A stretch of DNA of 16,349 bases from Phycisphaerales bacterium (GCA_003153915.1 PMBX01000083.1:1-16349); one strand, 5' to 3'; counted from the stretch's first letter, positions 8,495 through 14,875 are shown. Made by a program: numbers and translations. The notes: generated by a model not told the origin, from the letters alone.

Positions 8495-8836
8495 CTACCT
8501 GGCGGGACTCTTGAAGGCAAAGATGAAAAACACCGCTCCGATAATCATCAGAAAGCCCACCACATAGTTCCACCGCAGCGGTTCGTGCAGGTAATAGATC
8601 GAAAACACGCAGAAAACCACCAGTGTGATGACCTCCTGGATGGTCTTCAGTTGGGCCGCCGTAAACTGGTAATGCCCGATGCGGTTGGCCGGAACCTGGA
8701 AGCAGTATTCCACAAAAGCGATGAGCCAACTGACCAGCACCACCTTCCACAAGGCCGTATTCTTAAACCTCAGGTGGCCATACCAGGCCGCCGTCATGAA
8801 CACGTTGGATACCAGCAGCAATGCGATGGTCTTCAT
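8495..8836 (-). CDS. DUF486/DMT-type small membrane protein
   Basis: This is a 113-residue integral membrane protein with four predicted helices, at about residues 3-20, 30-46, 66-84 and 88-107. The second helix ends in W-L-I-A-F-V-E-Y-C-F-Q-V-P-A-N-R-I-G, and E-V-I-T-L-V-V-F follows later. These stretches and the length match the DUF486 family, usually annotated as a drug/metabolite-transporter-like protein of unknown function. The substrate is unknown. GGAG lies 5 nt upstream of the ATG. It sits 30 nt before the nuclease gene and 78 nt after ilvE on the same strand, so transcription from the ilvE side is plausible. No functional link to its neighbours is evident. Confidence 0.85.
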   Translation of the reverse strand: MKTIALLLVSNVFMTAAWYGHLRFKNTALWKVVLVSWLIAFVEYCFQVPANRIGHYQFTAAQLKTIQEVITLVVFCVFSIYYLHEPLRWNYVVGFLMIIGAVFFIFAFKSPAR

Positions 8837-8881
8837 TCAATCTCCAACCGATAGCCCCGCCATGAGCGGCGCGTCTCTGAG

Positions 8882-8908
8882 TGCCGACCGGGCGAATCCA
8901 AGTCGGCA
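8882..8908 (-). other. Stem-loop just after ilvE
   Basis: TGCCGAC (8882-8888) and GTCGGCA (8902-8908) form a perfect 7-bp stem with a 13-nt loop, starting 6 nt past the ilvE stop. No T-run follows in the direction of transcription, so it is not a convincing intrinsic terminator. It may be an mRNA 3'-end or processing structure. Confidence 0.3.
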
Positions 8909-8914
8909 GGGGTG

Positions 8915-9775
8915 CTACCAATTTCCCTGGCGGATGTACTGGCGGAAGGCTTCCAGGAGTTTACGAGTCACCCCTCCGACGCGGCCGTCACCGATGGGTT
9001 TGTCGTTGATCTTGGTGACGGCGATGACCTCGGCGGCCGTTCCGGTCAGGAAGCACTCCTGGGCCTGATAAAGGTCTTTCGGCCAGACCGTCTGCTCCTT
9101 CATTGTCAGGCCCAGCTTGCCCGCCAGTTTTATCACCACGCCCCGCGTGATGCCGATGAGTATGCCCGCTTCCGGCGGGGGGGTAATCACCACGCCGTCG
9201 CGGACGATGAAGATGTTGTCGCCGGTGCACTCGGCGATCTGCCCGGCTTCGTTGAGCATGATCGCCTCGGCCACGCCTGCGTCGATGGCCTCGATCTTGG
9301 CCATGATATTGTTTAGGTAGTTGAGGCTCTTGACGGCAGGGCTGAGGCTCTGCGGGGACGTGCGGACCGTCTTGGCGATGATGACGGCCATCCCGTTGTC
9401 ATACATCTCCTGGGGATACATCTTGATCTGGTCGGTGATGATGAACACGTTGGGCCGAAGGCACAGGAAGGGGTTCAGCCCCAGGTAGCCCTCGCCCCGC
9501 GTGACCACCAGGCGCACGTAGGCGTCGGCTTGGCCGTTGGCGCGGAGCGTCTCATAGATGCAGTCGGTCATCTCCTGCTTGGTGTAGGGGATGGCCAGGC
9601 GGATATGCTTGGCGGAATCGTACAGACGGTCGATGTGGGCCTGCGCCTGGAAAACCTTTCCATTGTAGACGCGGATGCCCTCGAAGACCCCGTCTCCGTA
9701 CAAGGTTCCGTGGTCCCAGACGCTCAGCTTAGCGCTTCGCTTGTCAACCAGCTTTCCGTTGATCCAGACCTTCAT
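8915..9775 (-). CDS. ilvE: Branched-chain amino acid aminotransferase
   Basis: This 286-residue fold-type IV PLP enzyme catalyses the last step of valine, leucine and isoleucine synthesis, moving the amino group from glutamate to the branched 2-oxo acid. The N-terminal segment has D-H-G-T-L-Y-G-D-G-V-F-E-G-I-R, typical of the short IlvE class. K149 in V-K-S-L-N-Y-L-N-N is the PLP Schiff-base lysine, E182 in I-A-E-C-T-G-D-N-I-F binds the pyridine nitrogen, and L-T-G-T-A-A-E-V lies near the C-terminus. I chose the ATG at 9775, with GGAGAG 7 nt upstream, because the family starts with K-V-W-I-N-G-K; the frame stays open another 38 codons upstream without family similarity. D-amino acid transaminase and aminodeoxychorismate lyase are relatives, but the motifs fit IlvE better. 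It is the first gene of the minus-strand group and diverges from alaS. Confidence 0.92.
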   Translation of the reverse strand: MKVWINGKLVDKRSAKLSVWDHGTLYGDGVFEGIRVYNGKVFQAQAHIDRLYDSAKHIRLAIPYTKQEMTDCIYETLRANGQADAYVRLVVTRGEGYLGLNPFLCLRPNVFIITDQIKMYPQEMYDNGMAVIIAKTVRTSPQSLSPAVKSLNYLNNIMAKIEAIDAGVAEAIMLNEAGQIAECTGDNIFIVRDGVVITPPPEAGILIGITRGVVIKLAGKLGLTMKEQTVWPKDLYQAQECFLTGTAAEVIAVTKINDKPIGDGRVGGVTRKLLEAFRQYIRQGNW

Positions 9776-9807
9776 GTTTGCTCTCCGGCGTGGTGTGTAA
9801 AGGGGGT

Positions 9808-9837
9808 ATTTTACCGTTTCACCGGGTGCTTTCACAA
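9808..9837 (-). promoter_or_regulatory. Possible promoter of ilvE
   Basis: On the minus strand TTGTGA (9832-9837), an 18-bp spacer and TAAAAT (9808-9813) give 4 of 6 and 5 of 6 consensus matches. It sits 33 bp before the ilvE start codon, leaving a short leader of about 25 nt. Confidence 0.4.
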
Positions 9838-9906
9838 CGCAGATCGTCGCCTTTTGCGGACCACCGTTCCCGGCGGCCCAATCGCTCAAGACGATATAAA
9901 AGCCGC

Positions 9907-9934
9907 TTTGCGCCCGCCGGTGGGAACACTAGAA
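9907..9934 (+). promoter_or_regulatory. Possible promoter of alaS
   Basis: TTGCGC (9907-9912), a 16-bp spacer and TAGAAT (9929-9934) give 4 of 6 and 5 of 6 matches, with a leader of about 95 nt before alaS. The 260-bp ilvE-alaS gap thus seems to hold divergent promoters. I found no T-box-like element in the leader. Confidence 0.3.
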
Positions 9935-10035
9935 TGATTCCCGCCCCGCCACAGCCGCGACGCGACCGTCGCCTGGGCGAGGGAACCGCTGATGAAGGTT
10001 GTCGGCGGGAATTAATCCGGGAAATGTGAGCGATT

Positions 10036-11835
10036 ATGAGCAAGGCATTGACGGGAAGCCAACTGAGGGAACTCTACCTGGGATTCTTTGAAGGCAAGGG
10101 CCATGCGGTAATATCGGGTAGTTCCCTCGTCCCACAGAATGACCCGACGGTCCTTTTCACCACGGCGGGCATGCATCCGCTCGTACCGTATCTGCTGGGC
10201 GAGCCGCACCCGGCGGGGAAACGGCTTTGCGATTGCCAGAGGTGCATTCGCACCGGCGACATTGATAGCGTCGGGAACGTCTCGCACTTGACCTTCTTCG
10301 AGATGCTCGGGAATTGGTCGCTGGGCGACTATTTCAAGGAAGAGGCGATCTCCTGGTCGTTCGAGTTTCTGACGTCGCCAAAGTACCTGGCTTTCAACCC
10401 GGACCAACTGTCTGTGACGGTTTTCCGGGGCAATGAACTAGTACCGACCGACGAAACATCGGTTCGTGCCTGGATGAAGATGGGGATTCCCGAGTCGCGC
10501 ATCTACCGGCTTCCGATAGAAGACAACTGGTGGGGGCCGGCTGGCCAGACGGGTCCGTGCGGGCCTGATACCGAGATGTTCGTGGACACGGGCAAGGCGG
10601 CCTGCGGTTCCGCGTGCAGGCCTGGATGTTCCTGCGGCAAGTACTTCGAGATATGGAATGACGTTTTTATGCAGTTTGACAAGACCGCCGCGGGAGAATT
10701 CGTTCCGCTCAAGCAGCACAACGTAGACACGGGAATGGGGGTCGAACGGACGACGGCCATGTTGCAGGGAAAGGCGTCCGTGTATGAAACGGAACTGTTT
10801 GCTCCGACTGTTGCGGCGATTGGACGCTTGACTGGCCGGCAAGCCGGCCAGGATCCGCAGACAGATCGTGCGTTTCGTGTCGTGGCCGACCATCTGCGGA
10901 GTTCGGTGTTCATCCTTGGCGACGATCAGGGCGTTGTACCCAGCAATCTGGGACAGGGATACGTCCTGAGGCGGTTGATCCGCCGGTCGGTCCGGTTCGG
11001 TAAGAAACTGGGACTGGGGATGGGTTTTTCGGCTTCCATTGCCGAGACCGTCATCGAGCAATATCGCAACGTCTATCCTGAATTGGAGCGCAATCGCAAC
11101 CGGATTGCGCGCGAGCTGATCGCCGAAGAGGAGAAATTCGAAAAGACCCTCGATCGTGGCATGGCCGAGTTCAACAAGGTCATTGAGCAAATGAAGGCCC
11201 ACCGCCAAGCCGCACTTCCCGGCCGCGTGGCCTTTAAGCTTTACGACACCTACGGCTTTCCCATCGAGTTCACGGAGGAACTGTGTCGTGAGGACGGGAT
11301 GACGGTGGATATCGCCGGTTTCGAGAAGGCGTTCGAGAAACATCGCCAGTTGTCCAAGCAGGGAGCCGAAAAGACTTTCAAAGGCGGACTGGTGGATAAT
11401 TCAGAGGCCACGACCCGTCTCCACACGGGAACCCATATGCTCCACCGCGCTCTTCAGATGGTCCTGGGCGACGACGTGAAACAGAAGGGGTCGAATATCA
11501 CGGCAGAGCGGTTGAGATTCGATTTCTCCTATCCAACAAAGATGACGCCGGAACAGATCAAGCGCGTGGAGGACATCGTCAACGATGCCATTGCCAGGAA
11601 ACTTGCTGTGACATTTGAGGTGATGACCCTGGAGGAGGCTAAAAAAGCCGGAGCAATGGCTCTCTTTGCGGCCAAGTACGACGAACAGGTGAAGGTTTAC
11701 ACCATTGAGGGTTTCTCCAAGGAAGTCTGCGGCGGGCCGCACGTGAAGAACACAGCCGATTTGGGACACTTGCGAATCGTCAAAGAAGAAGCGTGCAGCG
11801 CCGGAATCCGCCGGATCCGAGCCGTTTTGGAGTGA
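10036..11835 (+). CDS. alaS: Alanyl-tRNA synthetase, short form without C-Ala domain
   Basis: This 599-residue class II synthetase charges tRNA-Ala with alanine. The catalytic domain shows motif 2 around H84-K101 (F-F-E-M-L-G-N-W-S-L-G-D-Y-F-K) and motif 3 G-M-G-V-E-R (233-238). A Cys-rich insert (C190, C194, C198, C200) precedes F-E-I-W-N-D-V-F-M. The editing domain has zinc-type ligands H463 and H467 (H-T-G-T-H), C565 and H569; the last motif reads C-G-G-P-H rather than the usual C-G-G-T-H. The protein stops right after the editing domain, so the oligomerisation/C-Ala (DHHA1) part of the usual roughly 875-residue bacterial enzyme is absent. Such ~590-residue forms are an established subfamily, familiar from candidate-phyla bacteria. 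No internal frameshift is seen; the TGA is a natural end. The Shine-Dalgarno site is weak (GTGAG 5 nt before ATG). Confidence 0.95.
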   Translation: MSKALTGSQLRELYLGFFEGKGHAVISGSSLVPQNDPTVLFTTAGMHPLVPYLLGEPHPAGKRLCDCQRCIRTGDIDSVGNVSHLTFFEMLGNWSLGDYFKEEAISWSFEFLTSPKYLAFNPDQLSVTVFRGNELVPTDETSVRAWMKMGIPESRIYRLPIEDNWWGPAGQTGPCGPDTEMFVDTGKAACGSACRPGCSCGKYFEIWNDVFMQFDKTAAGEFVPLKQHNVDTGMGVERTTAMLQGKASVYETELFAPTVAAIGRLTGRQAGQDPQTDRAFRVVADHLRSSVFILGDDQGVVPSNLGQGYVLRRLIRRSVRFGKKLGLGMGFSASIAETVIEQYRNVYPELERNRNRIARELIAEEEKFEKTLDRGMAEFNKVIEQMKAHRQAALPGRVAFKLYDTYGFPIEFTEELCREDGMTVDIAGFEKAFEKHRQLSKQGAEKTFKGGLVDNSEATTRLHTGTHMLHRALQMVLGDDVKQKGSNITAERLRFDFSYPTKMTPEQIKRVEDIVNDAIARKLAVTFEVMTLEEAKKAGAMALFAAKYDEQVKVYTIEGFSKEVCGGPHVKNTADLGHLRIVKEEACSAGIRRIRAVLE

Positions 11836-11838
11836 CCC

Positions 11839-11976
11839 TCATGGCCCTCGCTTGGCCGTGTATCCCTTTTCGAGTGGATGGTTGTGCCGTGTCAACCGTC
11901 GTTCCAAGTCTTGGGTATGGCCTATGTACAAGCCCCAACCGCCCAAAGGCCTCAGGATGTATACGGTAAACCCCAT
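11839..11976 (-). pseudogene. Truncated GIY-YIG endonuclease ORF
   Basis: A 45-codon frame starts with the ATG at 11976, directly after the CCA end of the tRNA gene, and stops 3 nt beyond the end of alaS. Its product shows the N-terminal half of a small (UPF0213/YhbQ-like) GIY-YIG nuclease: V-Y-I-L-R (5-9), the second signature L-Y-I-G-H-T (16-21), then D-L-E-R-R-L-T-R-H-N (23-32) with the catalytic Arg region, and G-Y-T-A-K-R-G-P at the end. Full members are about 80-100 residues and carry a catalytic Glu in the missing second half. Downstream bases in all frames are antisense alaS, so the rest of the gene is gone. It is most likely a remnant. No Shine-Dalgarno site is possible outside the tRNA sequence itself. 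Confidence 0.7.
11840..11870 (+). terminator. Terminator-like hairpin after alaS
   Basis: Five bases past the alaS stop, bases 11840-11846 pair with 11854-11860 (7 bp including one T-G pair, 7-nt loop). TATCCCTTTT follows. The T-run is broken, so termination would be weak to moderate. The hairpin overlaps the end of the truncated GIY-YIG ORF. Confidence 0.4.
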
Positions 11977-12053
11977 TGGTAGGCCGTACTGGACTTGAAC
12001 CAGTGACCTCCTGCGTGTCGAGCAGGCGCTCTAGCCAACTGAGCTAACGGCCC
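11977..12053 (-). tRNA. tRNA-Val (anticodon GAC), CCA encoded, with unusual C33
   Basis: A full cloverleaf is visible on the minus strand. The acceptor stem is GGGCCGT paired with ACGGCCT, with a G1-U72 wobble at the end. The D arm is GCTC/GAGC with a G18-G19 loop. The anticodon stem is CCTGC/GCAGG, the variable loop has 5 nt, and the T arm is ACTGG/CCAGT with TTCAAGT. Discriminator A73 and an encoded CCA complete it. The 7-base anticodon loop TCGACAC places GAC at 34-36, which reads valine GUC/GUU codons; A35, C36 and A73 agree with valine identity. Position 33, almost always U, is C here. The stems are otherwise intact, so it may be functional. A TTGACA-type promoter lies just upstream. Confidence 0.9.
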
Positions 12054-12067
12054 GTTTCATGGGGCCA

Positions 12068-12096
12068 ACTGTAGTCGCATGGCGCGGGCCTGTCAA
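12068..12096 (-). promoter_or_regulatory. Promoter of tRNA-Val
   Basis: On the minus strand a perfect TTGACA (12091-12096), a 17-bp spacer and TACAGT (12068-12073, 4 of 6) lie so that transcription would start about 7 nt before the mature tRNA 5' end. The -35 overlaps an inverted repeat behind the GalU-like gene. Confidence 0.5.
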
Positions 12097-12109
12097 GAAA
12101 AGGCTTGAC
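12092..12109 (-). other. Inverted repeat directly after the GalU-like gene
   Basis: GTCAAG (12092-12097) and CTTGAC (12104-12109) form a perfect 6-bp stem with a 6-nt loop abutting the stop codon of the nucleotidyltransferase gene. No T-run follows the stem. One arm contains most of the -35 box of the tRNA promoter. Confidence 0.35.
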
Positions 12110-12940
12110 TCAGCCAGCCGACCAGGCCGTCTGCGCGGCGGCATATCCGGCTGGGGTGCCGGTGTCGAAGGCCCGTCCTGCGATCTGGGTGAGGCGGTAG
12201 TCGTCGCCTCGCCCGGCCAGCAGGAGCGATTGCGCCGAAGCGAGTTGGAGTTCTTGCCCAGCGGGTATGCGGGCCTGGACGGCGCGAAGGCAGTCGAAGA
12301 TCGCCATTGTGAAGGCATAAATGCCGCAGTGGGCCAGGAAGCGGTCCGGACCCAGGCCCGGGGTGGCCAATCGCAGCCGCGCCGTGGCAAGGTCGGGCTT
12401 TTCCACCATCGCCGTGCAGCGGTAGACGTGTCCGCCCATCGGTTGCCCCGCGGCAACCCCGACTAGCGGCAGTTCTTCACTGCCGACGGCCTGCATACCG
12501 ATCATCGCCGCGCCGCCGTATTGTTCGAACGCCGCAGCCACCTGCTTCGCGCAGGAGGGACTGCCCGGATCGGTCAGGTAAACGTGGTCGCCGAGGAACA
12601 CCAGGAACTTTTCTCCACCGACGAACTCCTCGCCGCGCAGCACTGCGTATCCGAAACCCAGTGGTTCGGCGGGGATGTAGGCGATGTCCTGGGGTAGGTC
12701 GGCGGTCTTACCCGCGGCGGCGGCGAAGTAGGCTCGGATGGTATCCAGATGGCCGGGCGAGACGATCAGGGCGACCTGGTCGATCCCGGCAGAGGCCGCC
12801 TCGGCGCAGATCCAGTGCGCGATGGGGCGGATGCGCCCACGCCCGTCCACTAGAGGGAACATCGCTTTGGGCACGACGCGGGCCAGCGGCCCCATCCGCG
12901 TTCCCAGCCCCGCGATCGGTATTAACGCCCTGTGAATCAT
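12110..12940 (-). CDS. GalU-like sugar nucleotidyltransferase
   Basis: This 276-residue protein is of the NTP_transferase family and most like UTP-glucose-1-phosphate uridylyltransferase, which makes UDP-glucose for polysaccharide and envelope synthesis. The nucleotide-binding loop is G11-L-G-T-R15 with P24-K25 downstream (V-P-K-A-M-F-P-L). L-G-F-G-Y-A-V (94-100) corresponds to the GalU L-G-L-G-H-A-V box. F-L-G-D-H (115-119) has His where many members have a second Asp. E180-K-P, and D259-T-G-x-x-x-G-Y near the C-terminus, fit the family. I chose the ATG at 12940, where family similarity begins; the frame is open 25 codons further upstream, but those residues look random and overlap the promoter region. 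The exact sugar and NTP are not certain. It diverges from acylphosphatase. Confidence 0.8.
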   Translation of the reverse strand: MIHRALIPIAGLGTRMGPLARVVPKAMFPLVDGRGRIRPIAHWICAEAASAGIDQVALIVSPGHLDTIRAYFAAAAGKTADLPQDIAYIPAEPLGFGYAVLRGEEFVGGEKFLVFLGDHVYLTDPGSPSCAKQVAAAFEQYGGAAMIGMQAVGSEELPLVGVAAGQPMGGHVYRCTAMVEKPDLATARLRLATPGLGPDRFLAHCGIYAFTMAIFDCLRAVQARIPAGQELQLASAQSLLLAGRGDDYRLTQIAGRAFDTGTPAGYAAAQTAWSAG

Positions 12941-12987
12941 CGTCGCCTGATGCCTTCCCAATGTTCGTTGCCGTTGCGGCCGGCAAC

Positions 12988-13017
12988 AGTATAGATGGAG
13001 ATGATTTTGCGACACAA
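12988..13017 (-). promoter_or_regulatory. Possible promoter of the GalU-like gene
   Basis: On the minus strand TTGTGT (13012-13017), an 18-bp spacer and TATACT (12988-12993) give 3 of 6 and 5 of 6 matches. Its -35 abuts that of the divergent acylphosphatase promoter. Confidence 0.35.
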
Positions 13018-13035
13018 CGATTTATCCGTTATCAT
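13007..13035 (+). promoter_or_regulatory. Possible promoter of acyP
   Basis: TTGCGA (13007-13012), a 17-bp spacer and TATCAT (13030-13035) give 4 of 6 and 5 of 6 matches. Transcription near 13042 gives a leader of about 25 nt before the ATG at 13068 and rules out an in-frame TTG at 13038 as the start. Confidence 0.45.
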
Positions 13036-13067
13036 GCTTGCCCGCCAGAGTGGTCGGAGAGCGAGAG

Positions 13068-13343
13068 ATGTCCCTCCAGAGGCGGACAGTATTGTTCGAA
13101 GGCGGCGTGCAAGGGGTAGGCTTTCGTTACACGGCCTGCCGGGTGGCGGGGGAGTTTGATGTGGCCGGATATGTTCGCAATCTACCCGACGGCAGGGTGG
13201 AATGTGTCGTGGAGGGCCAAACCCAGCAGATCGAGGCGTTCCTGGCTGAACTGAGACGGCGGATGAGCGACTATGTGACCGGATGGACGCAACAGACCGT
13301 CCCGGCCACGGGCGATCTGCACTCGTTCACTGTAAGGTATTGA
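13068..13343 (+). CDS. acyP: Acylphosphatase
   Basis: This 91-residue protein has the typical length and fold signature of acylphosphatases, small cytoplasmic enzymes that hydrolyse the carboxyl-phosphate bond of acyl phosphates. The phosphate-binding loop reads G-G-V-Q-G-V-G-F-R with catalytic R20, and N38 in G-Y-V-R-N-L-P-D-G orients the nucleophilic water. G-x-V-E-C-V-V-E-G follows as expected. The last residues F-T-V-R-Y fit the family's C-terminal strand. The ATG at 13068 is preceded by GGAG at 8 nt spacing and matches the common N-terminus. It is transcribed divergently from the GalU-like gene and is followed after 26 nt by a small membrane ORF on the same strand. Both catalytic residues are present, so it should be active. 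Confidence 0.93.
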   Translation: MSLQRRTVLFEGGVQGVGFRYTACRVAGEFDVAGYVRNLPDGRVECVVEGQTQQIEAFLAELRRRMSDYVTGWTQQTVPATGDLHSFTVRY

Positions 13344-13369
13344 GGCTTGGCAGAAGGCTTGGAGATCGC

Positions 13370-13552
13370 ATGAACGCCACCCAGGAATCCCAACCGGCGG
13401 GCAGTTTCTGGATGACCCCTAGCGGCATAACCTGGGGCAGTTTTTTGCTCAATGTGGTGCTGATGAACACCAAGATCGTCATCGGTCTGTTGTGGCGGGC
13501 GGCCGGGCGCTGGTGGCCGTCATCGCCCACGTGGAACCATATCAGGAAATGA
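13370..13552 (+). CDS. Small hypothetical membrane ORF, possibly frameshifted
   Basis: I do not recognise this 60-codon ORF. It has a good ribosome-binding site (GGAG 5 nt before the ATG) and follows acyP by 26 nt. Residues 20-41 form one hydrophobic, probably membrane-spanning stretch (T-W-G-S-F-L-L-N-V-V-L-M). After about residue 40 the frame turns into a W/R-rich tail with few G-starting codons. A neighbouring frame over the same bases reads V-V-A-G-G-R-A-L-V-A-V-I-A-H-V-E-P-Y-Q-E with strongly coding-like codons and ends at a TGA at 13561. A single missing base near 13487-13490 would join the two into a 64-residue protein. The gene may therefore be broken or carry a sequencing error. Function unknown. 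Confidence 0.45.
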   Translation: MNATQESQPAGSFWMTPSGITWGSFLLNVVLMNTKIVIGLLWRAAGRWWPSSPTWNHIRK

Positions 13553-13590
13553 CCGCGCGGTGATTTTCCCGTATTTCTTGAGCAGACCCC

Positions 13591-14550
13591 TCAGGACCGG
13601 CAGAGGCCGGTAACTAAGTCCTGCAAGGTCGCCACGGGATCCGCGCCAGTCTTCATCGCCAGATCCGCTTGCAGCAGCCGGCGGAGGTCTCGCATCAATC
13701 CCGACGGGCCTCGCCGCCTGATCATTTCCAGGAATGCCTGCTTCTCTTGAGCGGGCATCCAAGGAAGCGCCGCCTCCGGCGGTTGGCCGGCCCGGAGTTT
13801 CTGCCCGCTCGCCAAGCCGCGCCGCAAATGCCAGGCGAGAGAGCCAAGGACGCGGAACTCCTCCCCGCGTGTCTGGAGCATTCCGTAGAGCGCCTTCAAG
13901 GCCCCCGGCGCGTCGGCGCGGGTGAGGGCGTTGGTCAAGGCGAAGGCCACCGGACCGGTCGTGGCGGTCACGATCGCCGAGACGTCCTCCATCGTGATGG
14001 TTTCTCGCGGGCCGGCGTGCGAGGAGAGTTTTTCGATCTCCCCGTCAAGCGCGGCTAGGTCGTTGCCGATCCATTCCGCCAGCAATTCAGCCGCTGCGGG
14101 ATCGATTTTCTTTTTTCTCTTGGCCGCGGCGTCGGTGAGCCATCGCCCCAGCCTGGCGTCCTGGGGACAGGAGCAGTCGATGATGCGGCCGGCCTTCTGC
14201 ACCAGCTTGTGGAGCCTGGTGTTGGTTTTCCACGCTGCCGCCAGCAGGATCAACGTCGCGCTGGAACAAGGCTCTTGGACATACCGCTCCAGGCCCTCAC
14301 GATGCGCGGCGATGAAATCATCGGCTTGGCGGACGATGACGATTCGTCGCGGCGCCAGGAACGGCAGCGTTCGTAGCTCGTCGAGCACGGCGGCCAATTC
14401 CAGCTCCGCGTCCCCGTCGAGAGTGCTCAGACACAGTTGCGGGTCGGCGTCGCCCAGAGCGCCTTCCACGATTTGCGCGCGATGCTGATCGTGGAGGAAG
14501 GCATCTTCTCCGAACAACACGTACACGGGCTTGATCGCTTCCGTTGCCAA
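13591..14550 (-). CDS. holA: DNA polymerase III subunit delta
   Basis: This protein of about 319 residues has the layout of HolA, the clamp-loader delta subunit that opens the sliding clamp ring. An N-terminal AAA-like domain begins with K-P-V-Y-V-L-F-G-E-D-A-F-L, followed by L-D-E-L-R-T-L-P-F-L-A-P-R-R-I-V-I-V, then L-I-L-L-A-A-A-W-K-T-N-T-R-L. A lysine-rich turn (R-K-K-K) comes before a helical domain with W-I-G-N-D-L-A-A-L-D-G-E-I-E-K-L, and a C-terminal helical collar domain ends the protein. Delta has no ATP-binding Walker motif, and none is seen. No ATG exists near the N-terminus. I prefer the TTG at 14550 (AAGG 8 nt upstream); another in-frame TTG at 14637 would add 29 poorly conserved residues. 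The gene converges on the acyP side and diverges from nrdJ. Confidence 0.88.
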   Translation of the reverse strand: MATEAIKPVYVLFGEDAFLHDQHRAQIVEGALGDADPQLCLSTLDGDAELELAAVLDELRTLPFLAPRRIVIVRQADDFIAAHREGLERYVQEPCSSATLILLAAAWKTNTRLHKLVQKAGRIIDCSCPQDARLGRWLTDAAAKRKKKIDPAAAELLAEWIGNDLAALDGEIEKLSSHAGPRETITMEDVSAIVTATTGPVAFALTNALTRADAPGALKALYGMLQTRGEEFRVLGSLAWHLRRGLASGQKLRAGQPPEAALPWMPAQEKQAFLEMIRRRGPSGLMRDLRRLLQADLAMKTGADPVATLQDLVTGLCRS

Positions 14551-14768
14551 GGGCGCTGCCTTATGTGACCGCGAGCCATTCTTGTCTCCCGCTGGTGGGA
14601 AGTAAAGAGATCGTCTCGGGAGCAGGACTGGCGGCAAGGTTTTTTCTTTCTTTGCCGAGGGGGTCGAAAAGGCCTTCCTGGTGGCTGGAATGGTTGATGT
14701 GCAAAATTATCAACAAATACTCACAGGTTGTGCGCTATAAAAAAATCAACCCCAACATATAGAAATAC

Positions 14769-14798
14769 TTGACAATGCCTCGTGTCTTGTGTTAGGAT
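14769..14798 (+). promoter_or_regulatory. Upstream promoter candidate, nrdJ direction
   Basis: A perfect TTGACA (14769-14774) is followed after 18 bp by TAGGAT (14793-14798, 4 of 6). It lies about 310 bp before nrdJ, just behind a lone NrdR-like core at 14753-14762. Confidence 0.35.
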
Positions 14799-14875
14799 TG
14801 TGTTAGCTGTTGGCTGCTGTTGGCAAGGCGGTGCGAATATGTCTAATCCCTTGCTGTGTGGCTAATTATGAAATG

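Noticed and set aside
9933..10029. A 31-codon upstream ORF (starting M-I-P-A-P-P) ending 6 nt before alaS
   Set aside because: It has no ribosome-binding site, its ATG overlaps the predicted -10 box, and its Arg/Pro-rich product looks like random GC-rich DNA. No attenuation structure was evident.
10606..10638. Cys-rich stretch in AlaRS as a foreign insertion
   Set aside because: The short-form AlaRS family has Cys residues at this place before the F/Y-x-E-I-W-N segment, so this is normal for the family rather than an insert.
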